The notes below the pieces were generated by a model. The model was not told where the DNA came from, ran no database searches, and saw only the letters and a list, made by a program, of their open reading frames with translations. From the NCBI RefSeq assembly GCF_016808335.1, contig NC_053137.1:9536506-9600505 (forward strand): 64,000 nt of DNA, given 5' to 3'. Shown here one piece after another: positions 11,108 through 22,016 of the stretch (positions within the stretch are counted from its first letter, which is position 1; every line of letters starts with the position of its first letter). The stretch is from Panicum virgatum. Its lineage: Eukaryota > Streptophyta > Magnoliopsida > Poales > Poaceae. The position numbers were made by a program, and so were the translations under genes.

Positions 11108-12315
11108 TTGGAACTACCACGCCGCGTGCATCTGCAAGCCTCGCTATAAAAGGGAACATGTAGCAGCACCACCAGGTGCACACATCACGCCTATTAATTA
11201 AGTTATCATGATAAACGGTGGTAACAGACCTCCCAATCTCAAGGCTGCAACTTGACAAACAAAAGGCCAACAAAAGCGCAAGTCCACACGCATAGCTTGT
11301 TCCGCATCAGCTTTGGTAAATCTTCCACAAATCCGTTGTATGACTCTGCGACACGAATTCCATAATATCCCCCGGTACGAATGTATTGCAGCTTCCTAAG
11401 CTTGATAATGGCCTGCGGCAGCTTGATTATTCGTGTACCAGTAATATCTAGTGTCTGGAGTTGCTTCAAGTTACCCAATGAATCTGGCAGGTGAAATATA
11501 TCTTGACATCTTCTTAAAGAAAGGTATTTCAGGTGCACGAGCTTCCCAATTGACTTGGCGTGGGGATCCACAAGACCCTTGGTGCTTTCCAAGTCTAGCA
11601 CACGCAGCAACCTCATCTTGTCAGAAATATAAAATGGCTTCCATTTCCCAAATACAGTTAAAGACCTTATCCGTGACAAGTCCACTGTGCTATCAAACTC
11701 ACTTTGGTCACCCTCCCAATTGCTGCTTATAGCTAGGTGACGCATGGTGCCTTGGGTGTTAATGCTGCAGCCTTCTTCCATTCTAAAGACAAGATTCTCC
11801 TCAATTGCCTTTGAGATGCTGATTTCACGCATGAGATCGTGGAGTTTGCAAGAGGAAATACCTTTCCTACTACCAGTTGGTTCTTTGATAGGTAGGATCA
11901 TGCTTCGGTCAATGAGTTCCATGAAGTAGCTATCAGCTACTTCCCCGGTAGACTTGCCACGCACCTCGCTTGAGTAACCCTCTGCACTCCACCGGTGCAC
12001 CAAGCGTCTTCGGGTAATGCTGTAGTCTTCAGGAAAGACAGATAGATACAAGAAACAAGACTTGAGATGATATGGTAAACCATCATAACTTTTCATAAGG
12101 ATAGTTTTGATTATTCCAAGCTCTGGATTCATCTCCAATTCAGCACTAATATGCTCATTCAATTTTCTCCACTCCATGAGAGTCTTCGGTTGCTTTGCCA
12201 AGAAACCACCTATGGTGACTATTGCAAGGGGAAGTCCACTGCACTTCTTCAGGATTGTTCTTGCCTCTTCAATCAGTGCGGGATGTTCATTCAAATCTAT
12301 GGCTTCCTTAAATAC
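11108..12315 (-). CDS. NLR exon 3: GLPL, winged helix, LHD and first LRRs
   Basis: Starts after cag at 12316-12318 with VFKEAIDLNEHP. It carries GLPL (CSGLPLAIVTIGG), the winged-helix region (SCFLYLSVFPEDY), the MHD-equivalent CKLHDLMREISIS (LHD form), and LRRs spaced at ~23 residues (RLLRVLDLESTKGL, LKYLSLRRCQDI, LQTLDITGTRI). The first frame stops just after FVGLLFVKLQP (about 11239). The neighbouring frame carries on with CSLEIGRSV and RRDVCTWWCCYMFPF, ending VVVP at the MITE boundary, so a small indel lies at about 11240-11280. Confidence 0.75.
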
Positions 12316-12393
12316 CTGCAATTGGTTGAATCAAGATGCTTAAGTATTGTAATACTAAATGATGTATAAATAAAATTCCTAATTTGTGTTGGA

Positions 12394-12394
<1 letters not shown>

Positions 12395-12459
<65 letters not shown>
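12395..12459. repeat. (TA)n microsatellite in NLR intron 2
   Basis: An uninterrupted run of about 32 TA units. Likely length-polymorphic; it lies 80 bases upstream of the exon 3 acceptor. Confidence 0.95.
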
Positions 12460-12461
<2 letters not shown>

Positions 12462-12708
12462 TACAGATATTAGCCTAACCCTTTTTTTACATATAGAATC
12501 TCGTGCACATATAATGAACCAGTGGTGCCCAACCGAAAAAAGGAAATTATATACGGTTATTGAATGCCCCACATGCTTTTTAGAGAGAGTTCAGCACCAC
12601 AGCTTATTATGGCATCTCCAACACTGCCTAATCAGCTATCTATAATGGTGCTTACATCAACTTTTTGCTTAGGTGGCAAAGAGATATAAAAGTTGACTAC
12701 TATAGTTA

Positions 12709-12933
12709 GAGCAAGGTTAATAATACAGCCAGCTGCTAGCTGCAAGGATTTTTGCAGTTTATCTCTCAGCCTACTCGTCAATAGTTAGCTCTTCACCATT
12801 AATACATGGTCCCCTTGTCTCTCTCACAAAGTTTCTTGGTTTTTGTGTTGAAGCCGGCTGTAATTCTCTCTCTTCTCTACTTTCTCCTCCACCTTAGCAT
12901 TCAGCCTGCTTACAGCCTATTATAACTTGTTCT
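12709..12933. mobile_element. Tourist-like MITE (PIF/Harbinger), 225 bp
   Basis: The ends GAGCAAGGTTAATAATACAGCC and GGCTG...ATTATAACTTGTTC are inverted repeats, flanked by TTA at 12706-12708 and 12934-12936, the target preferred by Tourist elements. Non-coding. Confidence 0.75.
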
Positions 12934-13379
12934 TAGTAGCTAGACAATCTACTCACGACCTTGAAGACACATAGGGCGTGTTTGGTTGTTGAACTAAAGC
13001 TAGCATGGCAAGAATACTTAGCCTAGGCAGATTGAGCCAGGGTAGTCCAATGCAAATAGGCTTGTGTTTGGTTTCTTGTACTAGCTAAGCCTATGTTGGT
13101 TAGATCTTGTTTGGTTGTCTTCCTTCCTCACAAGTACAGTCACCTCATCCATGCTTGGGTGAGCTTACGTCTGTCGCCTCTCACTTTAGGAATAAACACG
13201 GTAGAAATTCTTGAAAATAGATTCAATGAAGTCACATATGATACGTACCAAAAGGATCTCAAGGATAATATATTTATGTTGCAAAAATCAAAAGGTTGCT
13301 AATTTTCATTACAAGTTTACAACTAAAACATGGTAAAACCTAGCAACTTTCACATATTGCACACTAGAAATTTGCATAA

Positions 13380-13810
13380 CCAGTGAGATATCTTCCTTAA
13401 TCCTGAGCATCATAGCGGTGAGCGCACCGTAGAAGAAAGTGAGGCGGAGCAGGTAGCAGCGGTTTTTGTTGATATGGAAGTGGAACTCGTAGCAGAACTT
13501 GGCCGCACAACGGTAAGGGAAGGCGCGGAGAGTGGAGAGCGGGGGGTCAAGGAGGCCATTTGGGCCCGGGAGCGTGGGTGCCTTGGGGCATCGATGGAGA
13601 CGTAGGGGCCGTCAGCTTCCAGCGGAGGCCGTAGCCATCGGTAGTGTGGACATGATGCCACAGTTGAGGAGGTAGAAGTCGCGGAACCTTGGCATGGCGG
13701 CAAAGGGCGAGGTGGGCGGGGAGGAGGAGGAAGATGAAGGCGGCGGCGAGGAGGAAGAGGGGGCAGGAAGGCAGATTTCGGTCGAGCTGTTTCATTGGAT
13801 TCCATGTGAG
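13380..13810 (-). pseudogene. Captured malectin-like extracellular domain fragment
   Basis: The minus strand reads a hydrophobic signal-peptide-like stretch (CPLFLLAAAFIFLLLPAHLALC) near 13750-13690 and, in another frame at about 13500-13400, RAFPYRCAAKFCYEFHF and CYLLRLTFFYGAL. The pattern FP..KFCY followed by YL(L)R.TFFYG is the malectin-like domain found in plant receptor kinases and related secreted proteins. Different parts sit in different frames, so it is a degraded copy. It lies inside the 12974-14788 element, which suggests transposon capture of a host gene. Confidence 0.5.
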
Positions 13811-14212
13811 AATAGATGTGGATTGTGGAGTGCGGGTGTTTTCGTGTTGCAAAGGTTGGCAGCAGTGGTAGAGTGGTTGACTCGGCCGGCAGGAAGGTGG
13901 GCGCGGGAAGCGGAGGTGGAGGGGGTGCGCCACTGGCCGCGCGGGGGGAGCTCTGCCGCCGTGTGTAGGAGTGCTGCTGGCCGACGGGTGTCGGGTGAGC
14001 TATGCCGGCTGTGGGGAGCACTGCATCCATGGCGCATGGTTACTTACGGTGAGAAGATTGTGATAAGGTTATATGACCGCTTAGTTGCAGCCTGGCTAGC
14101 TAGCTGCACTGCAAACGAGCTCAGCTCGTGTTTCCAGCAAGCCAGCCTCAGCCCCTCTTTTGGCTTGCTGGGGTATGGCTTAGAGTCTTGACCAATCATC
14201 CAAACGGTGGAA

Positions 14213-14733
14213 CACTACTAGAAAAGAGGCCAAAGGTCCACTCCAAAAGTACCGGCATGAAGAAGACCCGGTACCAATGCTAGCACAGGTACCGGTTCTT
14301 CTTCATACCGGTACTTTTGGGGTGGATGGAAGCCTATGGAGAGCCTTAGGTACCAGTTGGTAACACTCAACCGGTGCCTAAGGCTATAGTCACCGGTTAG
14401 GCACCGGTTGGGTGTTACCAACCGGTACCTTAGGCTCATCCATGGGTTACTTCAAAAGAAAAATATCTCTCTCTCAATCACAAGTGATGTGTAGGTGAGA
14501 TGGTAAGGGAGTTACGCGCGAGGCAAGAGGTCGCGGGTTCCAATCCCAGCCACCGTGCCCGTATTTTTGGGGTGGATGGAGAGCCTTAGGCACCGGTTGG
14601 CTCTCCATAGGCACCGGTTCATTTACCCGGTGCCGAAGATCGAGGCCTTTAGTCTCGGTTTCGGGGTACCTTTTCAAAAACCGGTACCTAAGGCCCTTAC
14701 TAACCAGTACCTAAGGCCTCTTTTCTACTAGTG
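14213..14733. mobile_element. Non-autonomous CACTA element, 521 bp, 3-bp TSD
   Basis: Termini CACTACTAGAAAAGAGGCC and GGCCTCTTTTCTACTAGTG are inverted repeats with the diagnostic CACTA start, flanked by GAA at 14210-14212 and 14734-14736. The interior has repeated 'accggttgg..cctaaggc' words in both orientations and a tRNA-like segment (14485-14560). A relative lies at 19771-20276. Confidence 0.85.
14485..14560 (+). other. tRNA-derived segment inside CACTA element
   Basis: A-box-like TAGGTGAGATGG at 14492-14503 and B-box-like GGTTCCAATCC at 14536-14546 are 32 bases apart, as in a tRNA gene. The B box has one mismatch to GGTTCGAnnCC. No full cloverleaf with a paired acceptor stem was found, so this is a relic or SINE-like piece, not a tRNA gene. 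Confidence 0.45.
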
Positions 14734-15225
14734 GAACCTGCATTGCCGGAGCCTGGCTAGCCCCTAAACCAAGCATCCAAACAGACCCATACACATTGGA
14801 GAGATTTGATTTGTTAGCATTTCGGTTTATTAGGATATGTGTTTGATACCTTGAATGTGAGGCACATGTATCATGGCCTATAAATAAAATGGCTAAATTC
14901 GAGCAATAGATTGAATATTTTTCCCCAAACTCTTTCTGTCCCTACCTTGTGGGTATGTTCATCATCACCGAAGCTGTACCCTAGAGCCTAGAGGTTCAGG
15001 ACCACACCCATACTTCTCATCATACGATCTAAGCTACCCTCCGCCCGCCAATCGCCCACCTCCATGCCACCAGACCTGTTGATCCAGCTCCGATGACCAG
15101 TGCTATTCAAGTGCAAGGAGATAATGATCACGGTGCCACTATAGAATCTGCTGTCCCCATGTGCATCTTAAGCAAAAAAAAAGGCTACAGAACAACAGGT
15201 TCAACTCGAGCGCAATGCTAGTCAC

Positions 15226-16010
15226 AGCATATCACTACGTCATAAAGCACTAATTAGTTACGGATCTAGACACACATTAGTGACGGCGGAACCCCACGTC
15301 ACTAAATTTTCATCGTTGATGTGAATCACATCGGTGAAGCATAAAAGCCGTCACTAATGACACCAAAAAGGTGACGGGTCTAGACTATGCGTGTCACTAA
15401 TGTAGTTGATCTGTGGTGGCTGCATGTTTACCACAATCACTATTGATACCACAAAGGTAACAGCTTTAGCCTATCCATGTTACTGATGTCGTGTATCAGT
15501 GACGTCTCTATGTTCATAAGTGTCACAGGTGACATCTATACTTGTGACGTGTCCTTTTAACCCCGTCCCAATTTTAATTTGTTATGAGCTTGTCGCCGAC
15601 AACGGTGGAGCGCGTGGGGGCTAGCGGCCGGAGCGCGTCGGGGCTGGTGGCGGCCGAAATGCATGGATGAGTGGTGGATGAGCGGGTGAATGAACGGGCC
15701 GGTGAACGATGGCTTATATTATAGCAAATAATTATAATGTAGCACATTGGTGACATGGGTATAACAATGCGTCACTATTATGTTCCATTATTAATGATGC
15801 ATCTCAAAGTTATCCATCTCCAATGATTTTGTTATTGTAAGTGTTGTATTTAGACCCGTCTCTGATATGTTTGCACCAGGGCAAGACCATTCTATTGGTG
15901 ATGCATCCGGTACAGCCCCGTCACTAATCTTAAATTAGTGACATATTTTGTTTTCACGTCACTAATTAGGTGTCTCCTTTAATCATTTCTTTTGTGTATT
16001 CCACTTTGTT
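15226..16010. repeat. TE-derived region rich in GTCACTAAT / TTAGTGACG words
   Basis: The words 'gtcactaat' and 'attagtgac', with 'gggtctagac' and 'acccgtc', recur more than ten times in both orientations across this stretch. This pattern is typical of subterminal repeats of grass DNA transposons. No matching terminal repeat pair was found. It fills NLR intron 2 up to the exon 2 donor. Confidence 0.5.
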
Positions 16011-16125
16011 GTCTCTAGTCTTTGGTCACACCCACCTCCGAGATCATTTTTTGTAGATTAGTTAGTGTTGCGCTTTTAATCTAAAAGTAATTAACCAAAT
16101 TGAGCAAGATGTACGATATAAATAC

Positions 16126-16849
16126 CTTTCTGGTGAAGAGATCAAGAGCATCCCTATTTTCAAGAACCTCAAGCTTGTAAATGTCTTCTTGTTTTGGTGA
16201 ACAACACTTTGCAATATTCTCTTCTCTTGTGGTGATTACGATCTTGCTCGCATTCTCCATTTTGGGGAGACTTTGTATTATCGTGTCCCATTCTGCAGCA
16301 GAAGACAAATCATCCAAAACTATTAGACACCTCTTTCTTTCCAAAAGCTTACCCAACTCTTCCTTTACATTTCTTGGGCCTGACCCAAAATCATTACTTC
16401 CCTTCATGTTAGAGGATTCTGCATCTAGCTGCATAAATAAGCTCTCAAGGACCTCCTCGAGAACAAACGGACGCATGATTGTGATGCAAGCACGCTTCTC
16501 AAACAAACCACTTAGCTCTTGGCTTTGGTAGACCTCTTTAACTAGAGTCGTTTTCCCAAGACCTCCCATTCCCCCAAACTGAGATCACTGTACATTGCTG
16601 GTCGTCTTGCTTTGAAATTAGATTGATAAGATCAGACTTCTCTTTCTCACGACCCACAAGTTGAGATTCCACCAAAGCACATGAGATCATCCCAATACGA
16701 GTAAAGCTCTTTCTAACCATCTTCTCATTGTCGCCTACAAATTGATTCTCAAGAATCTCATCAGTCGGCATCGCAATGTTGCTAGCACCATGTGTGACTA
16801 CACTTGAGCTAGAGCCTGGCTTCATTAATGTGGTTGGACTCTGAAGAAC
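16126..16849 (-). CDS. NLR exon 2: NB-ARC2 N-terminal half with P-loop frameshift
   Basis: Begins after cag at 16850-16852 and reads VLQSPTTLMKPGSSSSVV, a linker, then QLVGREKEKSDLINLIS and the beta strand TVISVWG. At the next codons the frame is lost: one base too many in a G5 run (plus-strand C5, 16571-16575). The shifted frame gives a perfect P-loop, GMGGLGKTT, then the kinase 2 motif CLIVLDDLSS and RNBS-B KIVITTREENIA. Ends AGAAAG|gtattt at 16126. Without the extra base this would be a fully canonical NB-ARC. Confidence 0.8.
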
Positions 16850-18915
16850 CTGACACAAGTAAACAATGTCATGTAGTCATGTAAATGTTTAGATGAGTTT
16901 TGTAGCTCTTCATAAATATGAGAATCCCAGCAGACCATAGGATCTACACATAATCTATAGCAAGCTACTGATTCAATAACTCAAGCATTTTAAAATTGAA
17001 TAACAAAGCAGGAAGAAAATTATGGCATGCACTTTAATTAATATCCCATGCATTATTCCTTAATTTACAAACCAAGCACAAAATTTAAGGAGACCTATAT
17101 ACCGCTGGCTACCTAAGGAAACTCTGATTTGATCCGTCATCTAGCTGGGAGGCATCTACCTCATCATGATCACAAGGAGAGGTCCAACGCCACAAATACC
17201 GAACAGTTAAGACATAGTGGTATTCTAATTATCATTCTAAGGGATGAACTAATTAAGGTTTTTTGCGTGGTTACTTTTGTAGAACCAAACCCAGTTTAAC
17301 ATGTGCCGTTATGGAATGTTTATTTTGGCGTTATGGAATGTTTATTTTGGTTAAGCCACTACTACTAGAACTATAGATTGAAGGGCTTGGATTATTTTTT
17401 TCTCTTGAATTATTGAGAAAAAACATTAATTTTTTGTTCCATTATGGTAGACTTCATTCTTGTTCACATTGAAAAGCTTTCTCAAAATATTTTTTATGGT
17501 AGACATCATCCTTTTTCACATTGAAAAGCTTACTCAAAATATTTCATGTGTGTGTGTGACTCAAGCGGATTTCCTTAGTAGTTCTCAATCATTGTTATGA
17601 ATCATTGGTCCTTCATCTAATCGATCTTAGGTATTGCACGATATGGTGCAGTGGCTAGGCGAAACCTGACAAATTTTGGACTATAGAGATTAGATGCATG
17701 CCGAAGTGATGCATGCAATCCATACATGTTCCTATACTACTAACAATATGATGTAGATGCAAAACATCTTTCAGATCACAAGCTACCTAACCATCTCAAT
17801 CAAACAAACAAGAAATGCAAATTATTAAGGCAAGCAATCGAGATCTTATTGCCTAAGATCATTCTTTTAAGCCCGTGTTAGACATGTGGTCCTATATTTT
17901 ATTTCTAAATTGAAACATGCATTCACATACAGATACACAACAACAGGAAATTATTTGGTGTGTATCAATCCAATTTTAATATTTGTTCTAGTCATCCATA
18001 TATGAAGAAAATATGCAAGAACTGTTTTACATGGAATATTTTTCTAATATTTTGAATCTAGGTATTTGTAAATACAATTAGCTAAGTACTTTGCTAAAAA
18101 TATCTATGTATCACATTATTGTTTTACACCTTTTAACTATAAATTTTTCTAAGTAGATATTGGTATCCACAAAAAAACAAAAGTTTAGAATCCTATTTGA
18201 CATGGAGCCCTTTCTATATGTTTAAATCCTAATAATTACAAAATTGAGACAAATAGCTAGAAAATTTGATATGGTTGCTGTCTTTAACATGGAATCGTTT
18301 CTAGAGTTCGGATTGAAATTTGAATATCCTCCAACTTATCACAAATTCTTGACATTGTGGATAGGACTTGGTTGAACTTTTGACAAGTTGGGCTATCTAC
18401 ATCTTTCAAGTATTTAATTTGGAAACATGAAAATCATATGCGTGCATATATGTCTTACTTCTTTCTTTGTAATTTCAATATTACATTGGGTTTTATATAC
18501 ATCATCACAAATAATTATCAAGGTACACATTAGAAATCATGCCGTATCTAAATGTGAAGGGTTTCTTCATCCAAGGATTATGAATCAAAATTTCATGTTC
18601 TTTTCAATGAACTTTAGTGCTCTTGATTTTTTTTCGATTAGATGTTATCCACACAAATATACTGTCAATTTTTGTCCTAATTGTATTTGACGTAAATTTC
18701 TTGCAAACAATTTCATATCCAATAGACATCAATTTTCTATTTGGCATGAGTATTTTCATGGAATCCTTAAAGCAGAACGTTTGTAGACAAAAATAGCAAC
18801 ATGCAGTTAACTTCTTAGAATTGTGTACCTGCAATGTTTATTTGAAAATTTTATATCCAAATTAATGTAAAACCATCTTGCTAGAATAAGATCTTTCAAC
18901 GCGTTCAATATATAT
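16850..18915. other. NLR intron 1, proximal part
   Basis: AT-rich intron sequence without coding signal. Two small tandem duplications: 'gttatggaatgtttattttgg' twice at about 17310-17351, and a ~67-base unit ('atggtagac.tcat...ttcacattgaaaagct') twice at about 17444-17541. Confidence 0.6.
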
Positions 18916-19009
18916 ATGACGAGGCTAAAATGCAACAAGGTGCATTCTCTTTACAAAATGCACCCACCCTGTAGTTGCAACCGTGAGACTACATCGATTG
19001 CAACTAGGA

Positions 19010-19200
19010 GAATAGATCAATTGCAACTGGACGGAACTGGTTGCAACTGGGCACGAACCAGTTGCAACTGGGCACGAACCAGTTGCAACTGGACGCGAAT
19101 GAGTTGCAACTCAGACCGACCCGGTTGCAACTGGACGCGAACCGGTTGCAACTCAGACCGACCCGGTTGCAACTCAAACCGATCCACTTGCAACTGAGAG
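19010..19200. repeat. 21-bp minisatellite 'gttgcaactgggcacgaacca'
   Basis: About nine degenerate units of 21 bases, each containing GTTGCAACT, itself nearly palindromic (AGTTGCAACT). Because the unit is a multiple of three, both strands are open and would give heptapeptide repeats (CNWARTS on one strand, LQLGTNQ in another frame). There is no start context or conserved exon, so it is treated as a repeat in NLR intron 1. Confidence 0.85.
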
Positions 19201-19514
19201 GGACGTATCTGACCCCAAAGAAGAGTATGTACATGGAGTATGTGATCATACTAGAATATCTATGATGATATATGCGTTGGGTATGTGACCATACAAAGAG
19301 TATATGGACATACTTATTTTTATATACTAGTACTAAAGTATAATCATAATATATTAAAAAATAAGGATGCTTTTGAAAATTTCCATATATACCCCTTTGA
19401 AGTATCTTAGAATTAGTATATGGACATACTCGAAGTGATAAATAAGTATGTGGACATACACACGGTGGTATACTGATGTGAGAGTAGCTACACGTGAGTG
19501 TAGAAAAAACTCAT

Positions 19515-19516
<2 letters not shown>

Positions 19517-19573
<57 letters not shown>
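19517..19573. repeat. (AT)n microsatellite
   Basis: About 28 AT units. It follows a stretch (19220-19460) where 'agtatatggacatact'-type near-palindromes occur four times. Confidence 0.9.
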
Positions 19574-19576
<3 letters not shown>

Positions 19577-19770
19577 AATTTACTATATCGGACGAGCAAT
19601 CTTGTTCTCAGTTTGAGCCAACACATAACTCAGTTTGCTACATAACAAGTTTATGCTTTATATCTAATGAATATGGGAAATTTTAAAGAATATTAGTGTA
19701 TAATAGAAAGACAAGCGCGATTGCTCAGATAAGTCTGAACAATATAATTACATTCTCTACAAGGATCTAA

Positions 19771-20276
19771 CACTACTGGAGAAAGTGCCTTCCATCCACA
19801 CAAATATATCGGTGGAGATCTGACCTGGTACTAATGCTATGTTTAGTACCGGATCCAATTCACAGCAGTTTATTTGTGGTGGACGGAAGATTCTGGAGGC
19901 ATTTAGTACTGGATGGATTAATTTAAAAGGAAAGCATGTACAAGTTAGATCTGCTGTGTAGGTGAGATGGTAAGGGTAGATCTGTTATGTAGGTGAGATG
20001 GTAAGAAAGCTTCGTATGAGGCAAGATGTCATGGGTTCGAAGCCTATGCACCGCACCCTTGTATATTTTGTGTGACTTGTCACTTGCAACGGTGCGGGCG
20101 TGACGTCCTTTTTCTAAGTTTGAAATTGTCTGGACGTCTTACCCATTAGTACAGGTTAGAGGCAGCTTTACCAGGTGAGCGATCCGGTATTAAAGATTGA
20201 GCCTTTTAGTATCGGTTGGGAATTAAGTACTAATGGGAGTTCCCAACCGATACTAATAGCAGGTTTTCCAGTAGTC
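19771..20276. mobile_element. Non-autonomous CACTA element, relative of 14213-14733
   Basis: Starts CACTACTGGAGAAA and ends TTTTCCAGTAGTC, an inverted pair with one terminal mismatch. It shares the internal tRNA-like segment with the 14213 element: the A-box-like TAGGTGAGATGG occurs twice (19959-19970, 19990-20001) and is followed by a perfect B box, GGTTCGAAGCC (20034-20044). The flanking triplets do not match exactly (TAA/TCA). Confidence 0.7.
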
Positions 20277-20934
20277 TCATACTTATAATTTAACTACATC
20301 GCTGGAACATATACAACATAGTTATATTTAAAAAATATAATTCTTTACACAAATGCCTACATTGACAAGGGCGGATCCAAATAGATAACGAGATGTAATA
20401 ATGGGCATACAGTCCATTTTCCCCTCATTTGGACCAATGCATAATGTCACAAAATAATGCAAAACTTAGGGTCTTTCTCATACGTTCACCTCTTTTACAA
20501 TTTCTTTCAGCATTCCAATCCATTTCAAACTGTTTTAGGGTTCATATTCAACTACATCTGTTGAGAATTTCTCAAATACATACATAAAGAAATAAATTAA
20601 GCTAAATATATGGCCTAATTGTTATGTTTTAGAAAATGGAAACCTGACCCAATTATGAATGAGAAATTAGACAAGAATCATGACCAGCTTAAAGCACTAT
20701 CATATACATGTGCAAAGATATGCTTAGGGTGCAATCGAACTCGTCTTCAGAATCCTTCTTCAAATGTAGATTAAATATTAATACATTATATTTTATTTGA
20801 CTTGACTGTGATAATATGGTTTAAAGAATACTGGCTACAGAAATCACCAAAGATTTTATTTACAACAGATATGATAATGATCTAAAAGAACAGGAAGAGG
20901 TAAATTAATTAGATGATTACAGCCTAGATATTAC
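20277..20934. other. Distal end of NLR intron 1, no gene
   Basis: AT-rich, no coding signal; ends at the exon 1 donor (gtaata at 20929-20934 on the minus strand). Confidence 0.6.
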
Positions 20935-21987
20935 CTTATTGTAGGAAGCAAAAATACTCTGATCAATAGATGATTGCTTGAGCTCTGACACTACACTTTC
21001 TTGGCCAGCACATAGGCTTGCAACTTCACCATGCTTTGTGGATACGATGATTCGGCTTCCTTTCTTCTTGTTTGGAAAGTATTCCTTGATCGGTTCCCAT
21101 TCCTCAATGGTGGACAGGTCATTAAGCACAATCAGATAGCTCTTCTTATTCACATGCTTACTGAATGAATCAACCAAATCATCTTGCTTCATCGCCCCCA
21201 TCTTCATAAGAATTTGAGTTCCAATGTTCGTTTCTTCTTGCACCTTCCCGGCTTGTTCAAAAGAAGTTCGGTAGAATTGACCCATAATGCACTGGAGGAA
21301 CTCAAGGGGACTGAAAGGATGCACAATCCTGATCCAAGCGTAGAGTTCAAACTTCTTGCTTCTCTTCAGATTATCGTACTCTCCTTTGATGACGACAGTC
21401 TGACCAAGAAGACCACTTGTTCCCCACACAGCGATCACTCTAAGATCCTCATTCCCCTCGTTTATCAGTTGGCAAAGATCTACTTTAGCCTTGTCCTTCT
21501 GCCTCCTTGCTTCCTCTATGCCAAACATTGTTGCACCAGAAATAATGTTTGATGGCCCAGCACCAGTTGCAGGCTTGGGGCCAGTGCCCTTGATGAGTTG
21601 ATACCGTACGTTCCTCTGGCTAACATCCTCAACCTTGGCTCTAAGTTCCTTCATCTGTGTGGCCACTCGGTGCCGATCAATCAGCGTCCGGAGGAAGCAC
21701 CACCGAGACGGCTTCCCAAGTCGAACCCTTAGATCTTGGAGGCAGTCTTCAACATCATAGGACATGTCGCGGACCTGCTTGACCCAGGTCTTGACCACCT
21801 TGTGCTCATCTCGCTCCTCATGCGCAGCCATCAGGAAAGCGAGCATCATCTCAAGCTCATCCTTGATGAAAGCCTGATCACGCTGGACACCTAGCTGCAG
21901 AGCCACCTCCTCCGCGACAGCGGATTTGGCATAGTCAAGCACTCCACCCAGCACCGACTTGCCCAGACTCAATCCTGTTGCTTCCAT
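20935..21987 (-). CDS. NLR exon 1: coiled coil plus degenerate NB-ARC1
   Basis: 351 codons. The ATG at 21985-21987 (MEATGLSLGKSVLGG) is chosen because the in-frame codons just upstream are GTG GTC. Residues ~5-135 form the Rx-like coiled coil, with the EDVID-type stretch seen as YDVEDCLQDL. Residues ~150-340 are an NB-ARC whose P-loop reads GTSGLLGQT, lacking the invariant Lys, so ATP binding is probably lost. A kinase-2-like LIVLNDLS and an RNBS-B-like GSRIIVSTKHGEVASLC remain. The degenerate first NB-ARC is, as far as I recall, usual for this subfamily. Exon ends at AAG|gtaata (20935). Confidence 0.85.
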
Positions 21988-22016
21988 GACCACCCTTTTC
22001 TTCTCTCACACACGGT

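Larger units (their letters stand above)
12974..14788. mobile_element. Pack-type DNA element carrying a gene fragment
   Basis: Left end GGGCGTGTTTGG and right end CCAAACAGACCC are near-perfect short inverted repeats, flanked by ATA on both sides (12971-12973, 14789-14791). The interior repeats terms such as 'agctaagcc' and 'gcctggctag' near both ends. It encloses a malectin-like gene fragment (13380-13810) and is itself interrupted by the CACTA MITE at 14213-14733. Superfamily uncertain (PIF/Harbinger or hAT-like). Confidence 0.5.
9952..21987 (-). pseudogene. Dual-NB-ARC CC-NB-LRR resistance gene (Pik-2-like), disrupted
   Basis: Four coding blocks on the minus strand make one NLR: exon 1 20935-21987, exon 2 16126-16849, exon 3 about 11108-12315, and a last block 9952-10773. 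The splice sites agree in phase (all phase 0: AAG|gtaata, cag|GTT, AAG|gtattt, cag|GTA). Order: Rx-type coiled coil, degenerate NB-ARC1, canonical NB-ARC2, winged helix with LHD, LRR. This layout is that of grass intracellular immune receptors of the Pik-2-like group. Four lesions prevent a full product: an extra base in the P-loop of NB-ARC2 (C5 run 16571-16575), a frame change near 11240-11280, a MITE at 10774-11107, and TGA at 10684-10686. Introns 1 and 2 (4.1 and 3.8 kb) are loaded with transposons. No partner NLR is seen on the upstream side. Confidence 0.85.

Noticed and set aside
13410..14030. 206-codon proline-rich minus-strand protein
   Set aside because: Low-complexity frame crossing the captured malectin-like fragment out of phase with its recognisable motifs.
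14485..14560. Functional tRNA gene
   Set aside because: A and B boxes only; no paired acceptor stem or anticodon arm, and it lies inside a CACTA element with a second degenerate copy.
18916..19265. Heptad-repeat proteins from both strands
   Set aside because: Products of the 21-bp minisatellite inside an NLR intron; no start context or splice support.
21988..21993. NLR start two codons upstream of 21987
   Set aside because: Those codons are GTG GTC, not ATG.
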